Both the position numbers and the translations under genes were made by a program. The notes under the pieces are model-generated. The model was not told where the DNA came from. It saw nothing but the letters and a program-made list of their open reading frames with translations, and searched no databases. From Weizmannia acidilactici (lineage in GTDB: Bacteria > Bacillota > Bacilli > Bacillales > Bacillaceae_C), in NCBI RefSeq assembly GCF_008974225.1, contig NZ_BKZR01000003.1, positions 47,674 through 111,673 of the forward strand: a DNA stretch of 64,000 nt, written 5' to 3'. Within the stretch, counting starts at the first letter, position 1, and each line of letters starts with the position of its first letter. This document shows positions 8,242 through 16,809 of the stretch, piece by piece.

Positions 8242-8814
8242 TTACTTCAAATTCATGTTATTGGAGCCTAAGCGAAAAGACTGCTTCATTTCGTATTTCG
8301 GCATTCTGTCCAAATGCGTTTCATACAGCACGATCCGCTCAGCCTGGAAATGCGCAGGCTGCGGCAAAAAGCCGTCCAGCACCCCCGCCTGGAAAGGCAA
8401 ATCTCCCCGCCATTTTCTTGCCAACGTGATATGTGGGTTAAAAGGCTTTTTATCAAGCCGGAAGCCCGTATCAAGGCAGCAGCGGGCCACCATTTTCTGG
8501 AGGCCGGAAAGGAGCTCTGAAGCGCGTGTCCCGGCCCATAACACACGCGGTTCATCTTTTTTGCCAAATGTTCCGAAGTGGTCAAGCACCAAAGGGAAAC
8601 CACCATATTTTACAATTTCTCCGGCAATGGCCCGGTTTGCTTTTTCCAATTGGTCTTCTCCGGCTGCGCCAAGAAAGGCAAGGGTAATATGATAATCATC
8701 CCGGTGCACCCATCTTTGGAACGGCAGCCCCGTTTTCATATTTTCGGCGGCTTGCTGCAACACGGTTTTGATTTCCTCTGGCAGCCATACCGCGTAAAAA
8801 TAATGATTCACCAT
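8242..8814 (-). CDS. thpR: RNA 2',3'-cyclic phosphodiesterase (2H family, YtlP/ThpR)
   Basis: 190 residues with the two histidine motifs of the 2H phosphoesterase superfamily: Y-H-I-T-L-A-F near residue 42 and P-H-I-T-L-A-R near residue 128. Bacterial ThpR opens 2',3'-cyclic phosphates at RNA ends; older annotation calls it 2'-5' RNA ligase. ATG 8814 is preceded by AGGGGCGG. It is the first gene of the ytlPQR unit. Confidence 0.9.
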   Translation of the reverse strand: MVNHYFYAVWLPEEIKTVLQQAAENMKTGLPFQRWVHRDDYHITLAFLGAAGEDQLEKANRAIAGEIVKYGGFPLVLDHFGTFGKKDEPRVLWAGTRASELLSGLQKMVARCCLDTGFRLDKKPFNPHITLARKWRGDLPFQAGVLDGFLPQPAHFQAERIVLYETHLDRMPKYEMKQSFRLGSNNMNLK

Positions 8815-9070
8815 TTTTCCGCCCCTATCCTGTTTATACTCATATTTATTTTAACAAATGGCCTTTTCCGCAAACAATGCCGGGTAACGGGAAATCCGCC
8901 CCGCCATCACGCAGGGACCGGCGAATCATCAACAATAAAATTTACCAGCACCAAGCAAAAAATCGGGTCCATATGACATATTCCGCGAGCTTCCGCCATA
9001 TGATCATATCAAGCAGAAAAGTTTGATTTATTCGCCCGGAGGTATATACAAGATTTAAGGAGGGACACGT

Positions 9071-9235
9071 GTGAGAATTGGAGACCATGTCACTTACAAA
9101 GGAGAAACTTGCGGAATCATTTTTATTTACAAAAACGGCTACTTTGAACTGAAAAAGCCGTACTTCCATCAAATCGTCCTTGCCCACCCTTCGGAGCTCA
9201 TGGTCTTCGGCGAAGAAACCGGGCGCTGCAGCTAA
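9071..9235 (+). CDS. Small protein of unknown function, 54 residues
   Basis: A short reading frame starting with GTG 9071 behind an excellent AAGGAGGG site, and ending just before a strong terminator. The predicted protein (M-R-I-G-D-H-V-T-Y-K-G at the N-terminus) alternates hydrophobic and polar residues as in a small beta-barrel (SH3/KOW-like), has cysteines at positions 14 and 53 and no membrane segment. I do not recognise a family. A promoter-like TTGATT, 16-base spacer, TATACA lies at about 9027-9054. The combination of ribosome binding site, terminator and coding bias makes it a real gene. Confidence 0.7.
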   Translation: MRIGDHVTYKGETCGIIFIYKNGYFELKKPYFHQIVLAHPSELMVFGEETGRCS

Positions 9236-9238
9236 CAA

Positions 9239-9271
9239 GACCCGGCCCAACCAGGAGCCGGGTCCCCTTTT
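9239..9271. terminator. Terminator after the 54-residue gene, shared with dat
   Basis: GACCCGGC and GCCGGGTC arms around a ten-base loop are followed by CCCTTTTT on the plus strand. dat ends at 9271 on the other strand. Confidence 0.8.
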
Positions 9272-10140
9272 TATTCCATTGTGCCAGATGCGAGTTGTGC
9301 TGAAAGCCCGTTGATTTCCCGTTCAAACGCATGCTGCAGTTTTCTCGTAACCGCACCCGGGGCCCCGTCTCCAACCATTTTTCCGTCAATTTGCACAATT
9401 GGCATCACTTCGGACGTCGTGCTTGTGATAAACACTTCATCCGCCCCCAATAAATCGTCAACCGTAAATGCTTCTTCCCGGACGGGGATCCCTTGTTTCC
9501 GGCAAATATCGAGGAGAACCTGCCTCGTGATCCCGTTCAAAATGAGGTTGGTTGCCGGATGTGTGGCCAATTCGTCGTTTTTCACGATAAAGACATTGGA
9601 TGATGAACCTTCCGTCACCGTTTCTCCGCGGTGCTGGATCGCCTCATAGCACCCGTTTTCCACCGCTTTTTGTTTTGCAAGCACATTGCCGAGCAAATTC
9701 AGGCTTTTAATGTCGCAGCGGAGCCATCTAATATCTTCGGAAAGCACCGCTTTTACGCCTTTCTTCATTTTTTCAAGCGGCCGATCGAGTTCACTCGTAT
9801 AGGCAACATACGTTGTTTCGCTTTTCTCCGGAAAATGGTGTTTCCGCTTGGCGGCGCCGCGCGTAAACTGCAAATACACGATTCCCGTGCCGACCCCGTT
9901 TGCCTCCACAAGCTTCTCCAATTGCGCGGTCAATTCCTGCGCTGTATACGGGATACGGAGTGAAAGTTTTTCGGCGCTCAAAAAAAGCCTGTTCAAATGC
10001 AATTCATTTGTAAAAAGCCTCCCGTGGTAAACCCTCACCACTTCGTAAATGCCATCCCCGAACTGATAACCGCGGTCTTCAATATCAATACTTGCATTTT
10101 CCCTGTCCATCAGCCTTCCGTTTAAAATCAGTTTCTCCAT
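9271..10140 (-). CDS. dat: D-alanine aminotransferase Dat
   Basis: 289 residues, class IV PLP-dependent aminotransferase. It interconverts D-alanine and 2-oxoglutarate with pyruvate and D-glutamate, feeding peptidoglycan and possibly poly-gamma-glutamate. Family landmarks: R-G-Y-Q-F-G-D-G-I-Y-E near residue 23, the PLP lysine in D-I-K-S-L-N near 144, E-G-S-S-S-N-V-F near 177, and T-S-T-T-S-E-V near 240. Start ATG 10140 has AAAGGGG. It follows pepV by 18 bp on the same strand, so the two are likely co-transcribed. Confidence 0.93.
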   Translation of the reverse strand: MEKLILNGRLMDRENASIDIEDRGYQFGDGIYEVVRVYHGRLFTNELHLNRLFLSAEKLSLRIPYTAQELTAQLEKLVEANGVGTGIVYLQFTRGAAKRKHHFPEKSETTYVAYTSELDRPLEKMKKGVKAVLSEDIRWLRCDIKSLNLLGNVLAKQKAVENGCYEAIQHRGETVTEGSSSNVFIVKNDELATHPATNLILNGITRQVLLDICRKQGIPVREEAFTVDDLLGADEVFITSTTSEVMPIVQIDGKMVGDGAPGAVTRKLQHAFEREINGLSAQLASGTME

Positions 10141-10158
10141 CTCGAAACCCCTTTGCCA

Positions 10159-11586
10159 TTATTTTTGCTGTTGCTTTCCCGCCAATTCATAAATCGCCTG
10201 CGCATAAATCGCTGTTGCTTTGAGCAGATCTTCCACATACATGTATTCATTCTTTTGATGCATCACATCTTCGCGCCCCGGGAACAGCGCCCCGAACGCC
10301 ACGCCTTTATCGAGCGCGCGCGCATATGTACCGCCGCCGATCGCCAGCAGTTCGGCTTTTTCTCCGGTTTGCTCTTCGTATACTTTTTGAAGCGTTTTGA
10401 TCAATGGATCATTTTTGTCGACATGATGTGGTTTGCTATCCGAAAAATTGCCGAAAAGCAACCCGTCCTCTTTCAATTTCGACTCAATTTTCGTTTTTCC
10501 TGCTTCAATATCAAAAGTAACGGGATAGCGCATATTTAATCCTATGCGTCCGCCCTTTTCCCGATGATAGTTCATAATGCCAACATTGATAGTCAAATCC
10601 CCCGAAATGTCATCCTCATACTGGATGCCGAAGTTTTCGCCGCGCGACTTGTCAAAAAATTGGTTCAACGTCCCGATAAATTTGGCGCCTTGCGAATCCA
10701 GTCCAAACCGGCTTAAAAAATTCGCCAGGTAAAGTCCTGCACTCTTCCCGTTCCGCGGTTCGGCGCCGTGGGCCGATATGCCTTCCAATTTTAAAATCAA
10801 TACGCCACCATCCACAAAATCCTTACCCGAAAGGCCTGTTTCCTTTTGATAATCCTGGAACTTCTGCAAAAGTTCCGCTTGTTCGCCGCGGATGGTCAAA
10901 TGGGCTTCGGCATAATCCGGCACCATATTGTAACGGCGCCCCGATTCAAAAGACAAAATTTCTGCAAACGCCTGCGTATCTTCTTTCATTTGCGGCTCCT
11001 GAATGATATCAAAATCGGAAATTCCTTTTTCCGCGTAAATAATCGGAAAGTCTGCATCCGGCGAAAATCCGATGGCAGGCATTTCCTCATGCGCAAAATA
11101 ATAGTCCATGCATCTCCAGTCGCTTTCTTCGTCCGTACCGACAATGAGGCGCACCTTTTTTTCAAGCGGCAGCCCGAGTTCTTTCACAATTTTCATCCCG
11201 TAATAAGCTGCCATTGTCGGGCCTTTGTCGTCACTGGAGCCGCGTGCATAAATTTTTCCGTCTTTTACAATCCCGCTGTACGGATCGACAGTCCAGCCAT
11301 CCCCTTCCGGTACGACATCGACATGCCCGAGGATCCCGACGATTTCTTTTCCCGAACCCATTTCAATATGCCCGGCCAGGTTTCCGGCGTTTTTTGTTGT
11401 AAAACCGTCCTTATCACCCAAGTCCAGCATATACTGCAGCGCATCTTTCACCCCCCGGCCAAGCGGGGCTTCATCCGTCGCGTGTTCTTCATCCAGGACG
11501 CTCCTGATTTTCAAAATCCCTTGCAGGTCTTGAATGAGATCGTCTTTTCGTTTTAACACTTCATCCATCCACTTGATATCGGCCAT
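10159..11586 (-). CDS. pepV: Dipeptidase PepV (YtjP)
   Basis: 475 residues, M20 zinc metallopeptidase of the PepV type, cleaving Xaa-dipeptides in the cytosol. Metal-site landmarks: G-H-V-D-V-V-P-E-G-D-G-W near residue 84, R-G-S-S-D-D-K-G-P near 115, and G-T-D-E-E-S near 149. Start ATG 11586 is preceded by AAAGGAGGG. Size matches the family. First gene of a pepV-dat pair; an upstream intergenic region of 340 bp separates it from ytzE, so the promoters face away from each other. Confidence 0.93.
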   Translation of the reverse strand: MADIKWMDEVLKRKDDLIQDLQGILKIRSVLDEEHATDEAPLGRGVKDALQYMLDLGDKDGFTTKNAGNLAGHIEMGSGKEIVGILGHVDVVPEGDGWTVDPYSGIVKDGKIYARGSSDDKGPTMAAYYGMKIVKELGLPLEKKVRLIVGTDEESDWRCMDYYFAHEEMPAIGFSPDADFPIIYAEKGISDFDIIQEPQMKEDTQAFAEILSFESGRRYNMVPDYAEAHLTIRGEQAELLQKFQDYQKETGLSGKDFVDGGVLILKLEGISAHGAEPRNGKSAGLYLANFLSRFGLDSQGAKFIGTLNQFFDKSRGENFGIQYEDDISGDLTINVGIMNYHREKGGRIGLNMRYPVTFDIEAGKTKIESKLKEDGLLFGNFSDSKPHHVDKNDPLIKTLQKVYEEQTGEKAELLAIGGGTYARALDKGVAFGALFPGREDVMHQKNEYMYVEDLLKATAIYAQAIYELAGKQQQK

Positions 11587-11733
11587 GGTTTTCCCTCCTT
11601 TTTATAAACCATATCGCTCTTATTTTACTTCTTTTTTATTTTTTATAAAATAACATTATAGGCGAAAATCGCTAATCTTGGAAGTACGCCTTAAAAGAAA
11701 GCGCTACCAATTGTGTTCATAAATCAGGGTGAC

Positions 11734-11750
11734 ACTACATATTGTGTAGT
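11734..11750. promoter_or_regulatory. Palindromic operator candidate upstream of ytzE
   Basis: ACTACA (11734-11739) and TGTAGT (11745-11750) form a perfect inverted repeat around TATTG, and flanking GGGT/ACCC extend the dyad. It ends 15 bases before the -35 box of the ytzE promoter. The position suggests an operator or activator site; YtzE itself (a DeoR-type HTH protein) is one candidate binder. Confidence 0.5.
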
Positions 11751-11765
11751 AACCCACTAAAATAT

Positions 11766-11794
11766 TTGTCAATTCTCACAAAAAGAGTTACAAT
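11766..11794 (+). promoter_or_regulatory. SigA promoter of ytzE
   Basis: TTGTCA, a 17-base spacer and TACAAT match the vegetative consensus at five of six positions in each box. Confidence 0.75.
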
Positions 11795-11930
11795 ATAATT
11801 GTTTGACATCTTAGAAAAAATTTTATGAAGAAAAGGGGTTGTCTGAACGGTAAAAGTTTCCTAAAACCTTATCATGTTGTGAAGCTGTTTGTCGTCTTTG
11901 TCTTTGGAAAAAAGATGAGGGAGTGGTATT

Positions 11931-12152
11931 TTGAAACCATCAACAGACCGCATGCTTACTCGTATTAAATCGATTTATGTGTTTATTAAAGAGAAAGGGA
12001 CAGTGACGACCCAGGAACTGGTGGATGAGTTCGGCATCACTCCTCGCACGATTCAAAGAGATTTGAATGTGCTGGCATACAACGACTTAGTCAAAAGCAC
12101 ACACAGAGGGATATGGACAACAACCGATAAGAAAGTTAAGATGTCATCTTAA
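11931..12152 (+). CDS. ytzE: YtzE, small DeoR-type HTH regulator
   Basis: 73 residues containing only the winged HTH of the DeoR family: T-T-Q-E-L-V-D-E-F-G-I-T-P-R-T-I-Q-R-D at about residues 27-45. No effector domain is present, so it is a DNA-binding module without a sugar-phosphate sensor. The start is TTG 11931, with GAGGGAGTGG upstream; the internal ATG seven codons later has no ribosome binding site. A terminator follows. Targets are unknown; the palindrome 180 bases upstream is a natural candidate for autoregulation. Confidence 0.82.
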   Translation: MKPSTDRMLTRIKSIYVFIKEKGTVTTQELVDEFGITPRTIQRDLNVLAYNDLVKSTHRGIWTTTDKKVKMSS

Positions 12153-12175
12153 AGAAAGAAACAAAACATATTTGG

Positions 12176-12208
12176 AAAGCGGCAGCGGACAAATGCATTG
12201 CCGCTTTT
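12176..12208 (+). terminator. Terminator of ytzE
   Basis: AAAGCGGCA (12176-12184) pairs with TGCCGCTTT (12199-12207), with a short T-run at the end. Confidence 0.7.
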
Positions 12209-12214
12209 GGCATG

Positions 12215-12620
12215 TTACGGGCTCTTTCGGTACAGCTCCAAGAGCGCCATTTCCGCCTCCGTCAATTCACGGTACGCCCCTGGCCCGAGTTATGCGTCCA
12301 GCATCATGGGCCCGATTGACAGCCTTTTTAAATTTCCCACTTTTTCCCAACCGCTTCGAACATCCGCTTCACATGATGGCATTTTCCTTCCGTAATCGTT
12401 CGTTCGATTTCTGAAATTTCTCCTGTTATTAAAATTTTTAGTTCAGCCGATTTTTCCGTATAACCATCATCAAGGAGAACACTGTTAAGGAAAATGCCAG
12501 CATCTTCTTCGCCGGCCCTGCCTTGATAACCGCGATACGTTTTTGGGACATGCTTTTTGCGTTTTGTCAAAAACTTAGCAAGCCTCTTGCCCGATCCCCC
12601 ATTTCTGTTTGTGCCCCCTG
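12215..12620 (-). pseudogene. rsuA: Remnant of 16S rRNA pseudouridine synthase rsuA (ytzG)
   Basis: The C-terminal half of an RsuA-type pseudouridine synthase is recognisable: K-K-H-V-P-K-T-Y, L-D-D-G-Y, I-T-E-G-K-C-H-H-V-K-R-M-F, and after a frameshift near 12330 L-S-I-G-P-M-M-L-D-A, then TAA in frame, then G-P-G-A-Y-R-E-L-T. Upstream of K-K-H-V-P-K-T-Y more shifts and losses destroy the catalytic R-L-D region, and the S4 domain is missing. The position between ytzE and ytgP is that of ytzG (rsuA) in B. subtilis. The gene cannot make a working enzyme. Confidence 0.85.
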
Positions 12621-12669
12621 CACGATTTTCGCATAATCTGGAGTATCCCGCTTGATAGGAGTGAACCGT

Positions 12670-12828
12670 ATGAACTGCCAAATGGATCCTGCCCTGGCGC
12701 AGATGCTCCGGGAAATCATCCGTCAGCTGGATGAACTGGACAAACGGCTGAACAGGACGAATTTGCGTATTACGCAAATCGAACATTACATCCTCTATTT
12801 ACAAGAACAGGATATATTGCCACGGTAA
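12670..12828 (+). CDS. Small coiled-coil protein of unknown function, 52 residues
   Basis: ATG 12670 with TAGGAGTG upstream opens a 52-residue frame that is almost wholly helical, with heptad-like leucine/isoleucine spacing (M-L-R-E-I-I-R-Q-L-D-E-L-D-K-R-L at residues 13-28) and ends Q-D-I-L-P-R. No family is recognised. It is antisense to where the N-terminal part of rsuA should be, so it is either a new gene in decayed ground or the reason the rsuA 5' end was lost. A GC-rich hairpin follows the stop. Confidence 0.5.
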   Translation: MNCQMDPALAQMLREIIRQLDELDKRLNRTNLRITQIEHYILYLQEQDILPR

Positions 12829-12864
12829 GGAGGAGGAAAAAGTGGTCCCCCTCCGCATTTCTTT

Positions 12865-14490
12865 TTACCGCATGTGGAGGAGTGCCTTTACCCTTTGTAC
12901 CCTGACCCCAAACAGTTTGTCGGCAAGCCTCGATTTTAAGCCGAGGTAGGCGTACACGGCGGCACCGGCCAATGCGCAGATCACAACGATTAAAAAGGCA
13001 TGCCATCTTGAGGACGGGGAGATGGCAAGCGTCAATCCTTTGTAGATGACGCCCACCACCGCCAGCATAACGGCGTTAAAAATCAAAATCAGGATCGTGC
13101 GCCGGATCACCGTCCGGTACGGATAGGCGGCAAAAACTTTAATCACGATAAAGCTGATCAGGATGGACGCCATATACCCGATCGCCGTCGCATAAACCGC
13201 GCCGATAATCCCGTACATCTTAATTAACGGGATATTCAAGCTTAGTTTAAAAAGCAGCCCGACAAGGAGGCTCAAAATCGTCCAGCGCTGTTCATTAATC
13301 CCTTGCATGATTGCGGCCGTAACGGAATAGAGAGAAAACAAAATCGCGACAGGTGCATAATGCATGAGCACACTGACCGAAATGGCGTTGTCCGTATTGT
13401 AAAAAATCGCAAAAATTGGCCTGGCCAACAGCGACATCCCGAGCGCGGCCGGCACCGTAATAAATAAAAGGACCTGCAGCGTTTGGTCGACGGAACGGAT
13501 CAGCATATCCCGCTGCCTTTTCGCAAATGCTTCCGTGATCATCGGGACGAGTGTCATCGAAAAAGCGGTGGCAAGCGATACCGGAATAATGACCAACTTA
13601 TGTGACTGGAAGTTTAAAATCCCAAGCTGCGTTTCCCACACTTTCCCGAGATTGATCGCTTCCATCCCGCGTTTCACCGTCAGCTGGTCAATCATTTGGT
13701 AAAGAGAATTGGCGATCCCGACGAACACGAACGGCAGCGCCGAAAGAATAATTTCTTTGTACATACTGAATACCGAAACATGCATTGTTCCCCTGTCCTG
13801 TTTCAAAAGCCGATCAAGGTGCGGCTTGCGCTTGACCCAGTACCAAATCAGAATGAGGAGGCTTGCAATACCTCCGACAAAAGCAGCAAAAGTCGCCGCG
13901 CTGATCGCGGATACGATGCTTCCGTGCAGGACATGCAAGATCACATATGCGCCGATCAGCATAAACAAAATCCGGACAAACTGCTCCACCACCTGCGAAA
14001 CAGCGGAAGGCCCCATCGACTGGTGGCCCTGGAAAAAGCCGCGGATCAGACTCATCACCGGAATAATGATCAGCGCAAAACTGACCGCACGGATAACTGT
14101 TGTCACATCGGCTTTTGTAAATGCTTGTGCATCCTGTTTCCCGGCCATTGCCAAATCCGTAAAATATGGCGCAAAAATATACATCACAAGGAAGCCCAAA
14201 ATGCCGGTCGCAAGCATCAAATACACGCTTGTCCTGAAGAGTTTGCGGCTGACCGCATATTCTTCGAGCGCATTATACTTTGCTACATATTTTGCAACAG
14301 CAAGCGGGACGCCTGCCGTGGAAATGCTGATAAAAATATTGTAAGGGACGTATCCAAACTGGTACAGTGCCTCAGGACCCGAGCCGCCGACAATCGCATC
14401 AAATGGGATAACATAAAACACCCCGAGAATTTTCGAAATAATGGTCCCAAGCGTCAAAATAAACGTGCCCCGCAACAAATTTGAAGACAT
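12865..14490 (-). CDS. ytgP: YtgP, MOP-superfamily polysaccharide/lipid flippase
   Basis: 541 residues with about 14 membrane-spanning helices, of the MurJ/Wzx-like MOP exporter family. In B. subtilis, YtgP has been reported to complement MurJ as a lipid II flippase, so a role in cell-wall precursor translocation is likely. I choose ATG 14490 (M-S-S-N-L-L-R-G-T) with AAGGGAT upstream rather than the longer frame, whose extra N-terminus is charged and unlike the family. Size matches B. subtilis YtgP. Divergent from ytfP. Confidence 0.88.
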   Translation of the reverse strand: MSSNLLRGTFILTLGTIISKILGVFYVIPFDAIVGGSGPEALYQFGYVPYNIFISISTAGVPLAVAKYVAKYNALEEYAVSRKLFRTSVYLMLATGILGFLVMYIFAPYFTDLAMAGKQDAQAFTKADVTTVIRAVSFALIIIPVMSLIRGFFQGHQSMGPSAVSQVVEQFVRILFMLIGAYVILHVLHGSIVSAISAATFAAFVGGIASLLILIWYWVKRKPHLDRLLKQDRGTMHVSVFSMYKEIILSALPFVFVGIANSLYQMIDQLTVKRGMEAINLGKVWETQLGILNFQSHKLVIIPVSLATAFSMTLVPMITEAFAKRQRDMLIRSVDQTLQVLLFITVPAALGMSLLARPIFAIFYNTDNAISVSVLMHYAPVAILFSLYSVTAAIMQGINEQRWTILSLLVGLLFKLSLNIPLIKMYGIIGAVYATAIGYMASILISFIVIKVFAAYPYRTVIRRTILILIFNAVMLAVVGVIYKGLTLAISPSSRWHAFLIVVICALAGAAVYAYLGLKSRLADKLFGVRVQRVKALLHMR

Positions 14491-14712
14491 AGAATCCCTT
14501 CCCGACCGAAATGATCTTCCGGCCGCCCATATACGGACGGACCTTTTTTCACACACTATAATGTAGTGTACCGCGAACGCCTTCACTTGACAATTTTTTT
14601 ATGAAGAAATTTTTCCGGCATTTTGCGGCAGTTGTTTCTGCAAATCAAGATTTGCACAGACATTCCTTATATTTTACAATAATGTGGACAAAAAAGTAAA
14701 AGAGGTTTGGAC

Positions 14713-15980
14713 ATGAAAAGCGATTATGATGTCATTGTAGTGGGCGGCGGGCCTGCGGGGTTAATGGCCGCAATTGCAGCAGGGGAAACAAAGAGCCGCA
14801 CGCTTCTTGTGGATAAAGGCAATAAACTGGGCCGGAAGCTGGCCATTTCCGGCGGCGGCCGCTGCAATGTGACAAACCAACTGCCGATAGATGAAATCGT
14901 GAAAAATATCCCGGGAAACGGACGCTTTCTTTACAGCGCATTTTCCGTTTTCAATAATGAAGATATCATTGCTTTTTTTGAAAAACTCGGCGTAGCCCTC
15001 AAGGAAGAAGACCACGGACGAATGTTTCCGGTTTCGAATAAAGCCCAGTCGGTTGTCGATGCCCTATTGAAAAAGTTAAAAGAACTGCATGTTGAGATCA
15101 AGGTAAATTCCCCGGTGAAAAAAGTATTGTTTGAAAACGGTGCGGCGGTGGGCATCCTGCTTGAAAGCGGCGGGAAAATCCGGGCAAAAGCAGTGATTGT
15201 CGCATCAGGCGGCAAATCCGTTCCGCAGACCGGTTCAACAGGCGACGGCTACCCGTGGGCGAAAGAAGCCGGTCATACCATTACCGAACTGTTCCCGACT
15301 GAAGTGCCGGTCACATCGGACGAACCGTTTATCCGCGACAAGACGCTCCAGGGCCTCTCGCTCCGCAATGTCGGCGTGAGCGTACTGAATCCAAAAGGAA
15401 AACCGATCATCACCCATCAAATGGATATGCTGTTTACCCATTTTGGCGTTAGCGGGCCGGCCGTCCTCCGCTGCAGCCAGTTTGTCGTAAAAGCGATGAA
15501 AAAGTGGAAGCTTGATCATGTAGAAATGTCTATTGATGCAATGCCTGAAAAAAATGAAGAACAAATTTTTCAAGAACTTACCAAGGCGGATCCGAGGAAA
15601 GCAATCAAAAATGGACTAAAAGGGTTTTTACCGGAAAGATATTTGCTATTTTTACTTAAAAAAAAGCGGTATAGACCCGAACGCTCCCGCTTACGCCGTT
15701 TCCCGCGAGGCGCTGCGCACGCTCGCCGGGGAAAATGAAGCATTTCCGCTTCCGGGTGAACGGGACACTGCCGCTTGAAAAAGCTTTTGTAACGGGCGGC
15801 GGCGTATCCGTCAGAGAAATCGAGCCGAAGACAATGGCCTCAAAGCTCATGCCCGGGCTTTATTTTTGCGGCGAGGTGCTTGATATTTACGGTTACACAG
15901 GCGGCTACAACATTACTGCCGCGCTTGTCACGGGCCGCCTTGCCGGAATGAGTGCCGGCACCTATGCTTTACAAAAGTGA
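14713..15980 (+). pseudogene. ytfP: YtfP-like flavoprotein (HI0933 family), frame broken twice
   Basis: Reconstructed, this is a full-length NAD(P)/FAD-dependent oxidoreductase of the HI0933/YhiN family: Rossmann motif G-G-G-P-A-G-L at the N-terminus, S-G-G-G-R-C-N-V-T-N near residue 47, and a C-terminal G-Y-T-G-G-Y-N-I-T-A-A. The frame shifts by one extra base at an eight-A run (15658-15665) and again by one at the AAAA of 15730-15733, restoring a contiguous protein of about 420 residues. Both lesions are in A-homopolymers and the protein is otherwise intact, so a sequencing artefact is plausible. Start ATG 14713 follows AGAGG. Confidence 0.85.
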
Positions 15981-15988
15981 AAATTCGG

Positions 15989-16016
15989 GGCTGCCCAATG
16001 GTTAAGGCAGCCTCGT
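15989..16016 (+). terminator. Terminator of ytfP
   Basis: GGCTGCC (15989-15995) pairs with GGCAGCC (16006-16012), with TCGTTTG following; the T-run is weak. Confidence 0.55.
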
Positions 16017-16074
16017 TTGATATGTTTTTAAAGACACATTGCCTGAAATGTTTGCTGTTCCAAAATCCCCGAAA

Positions 16075-16257
16075 TCATTTATGGTACAGGATCATGGCTG
16101 AAAAGCAGTAAATTTGCTCATCGCCGGGTTCCATCATGGCCGCAATATTGTATTTAATGTCAATGAGCTGATCTTCATCCATTTTTTGCAAAAACTCGTT
16201 CATGCTTTCTTCAAGGTCTTTTTCATGCTCGCAGTCGAAAAGCTTTACTTGCACCAT
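16075..16257 (-). CDS. cse60: Sporulation protein Cse60 (YteV)
   Basis: 60 residues, starting M-V-Q-V-K-L-F-D-C-E-H-E at ATG 16257 behind AAGGAGGGATC. The sequence fits Cse60, a small sporulation protein whose gene is transcribed by the mother-cell sigma factor SigE in B. subtilis. No enzymatic motif; the end E-Q-I-Y-C-F-S-A is typical. Its location next to leuS also matches. Confidence 0.85.
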   Translation of the reverse strand: MVQVKLFDCEHEKDLEESMNEFLQKMDEDQLIDIKYNIAAMMEPGDEQIYCFSAMILYHK

Positions 16258-16305
16258 TGTGATCCCTCCTTTATCAGGATCCATTCTTTCCAATTTCAGA
16301 ACATT

Positions 16306-16809
16306 TTAAACTGAATCTTCAATTTTTAAGACCCATTTTGAAAAAGAAAAAAATAACGGGAAACTAAGGCAGTATATAAGGAATGAGCAGAAAAGGTTCC
16401 ACCCATTCAAATAATGGAACACGCCGAACAAATCGGAAATGCCTTCCAGTATCGTAGAAGCGGAAATCCAGGCCAACAGGTAAAAAATTTTAAACTGCTT
16501 TGATGAAAACCTCGGCAAAAACATTTTCAGTAAATTGATAAATATATAGCCATATAAAATGTACACCGAAAAATACATAATGATATCGAATAATTCATGC
16601 CGGTGGGAATCAAATGTGTCATAAAAATTTCCAGGGTACGTGACGCCGATGACTTCATCGGCAAAACAGGAAACAGCCGAGAAAAACAAACCGGTCGTGA
16701 TACCAGCTGTGCGTGATACGGATTTTGGCAAAATCCATACGGCAAAAATGAGTGCAGCAAGGGATACAAGGACATAAATTTCATTTTGGTCAAATCGTTC
16801 AGGAAGCAT
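16306..16809 (-). CDS. Integral membrane protein of unknown function
   Basis: 167 residues with four to five predicted membrane helices (about 12-30, 38-55, 75-97, 110-130, 138-158). No enzyme motif is visible. ATG 16809 has a GGGGGC site and begins M-L-P-E-R-F-D. It overlaps the upstream membrane protein by 11 bp, so the two are expressed together and may act as a pair. I do not recognise the family with confidence. Confidence 0.7.
   Translation of the reverse strand: MLPERFDQNEIYVLVSLAALIFAVWILPKSVSRTAGITTGLFFSAVSCFADEVIGVTYPGNFYDTFDSHRHELFDIIMYFSVYILYGYIFINLLKMFLPRFSSKQFKIFYLLAWISASTILEGISDLFGVFHYLNGWNLFCSFLIYCLSFPLFFSFSKWVLKIEDSV

Larger units (their letters stand above)
11587..11930. 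other. Divergent pepV/ytzE intergenic region
   Basis: 344 bases without a gene. It holds the ytzE promoter and a strong palindrome described separately, plus an AT-rich tract facing pepV. A leader of about 130 bases separates the ytzE promoter from its start codon and has no obvious riboswitch fold. Confidence 0.6.

Noticed and set aside
12172..12414. 80-codon plus-strand frame over the rsuA remnant
   Set aside because: It runs antisense to recognisable rsuA codons and starts inside the ytzE terminator.
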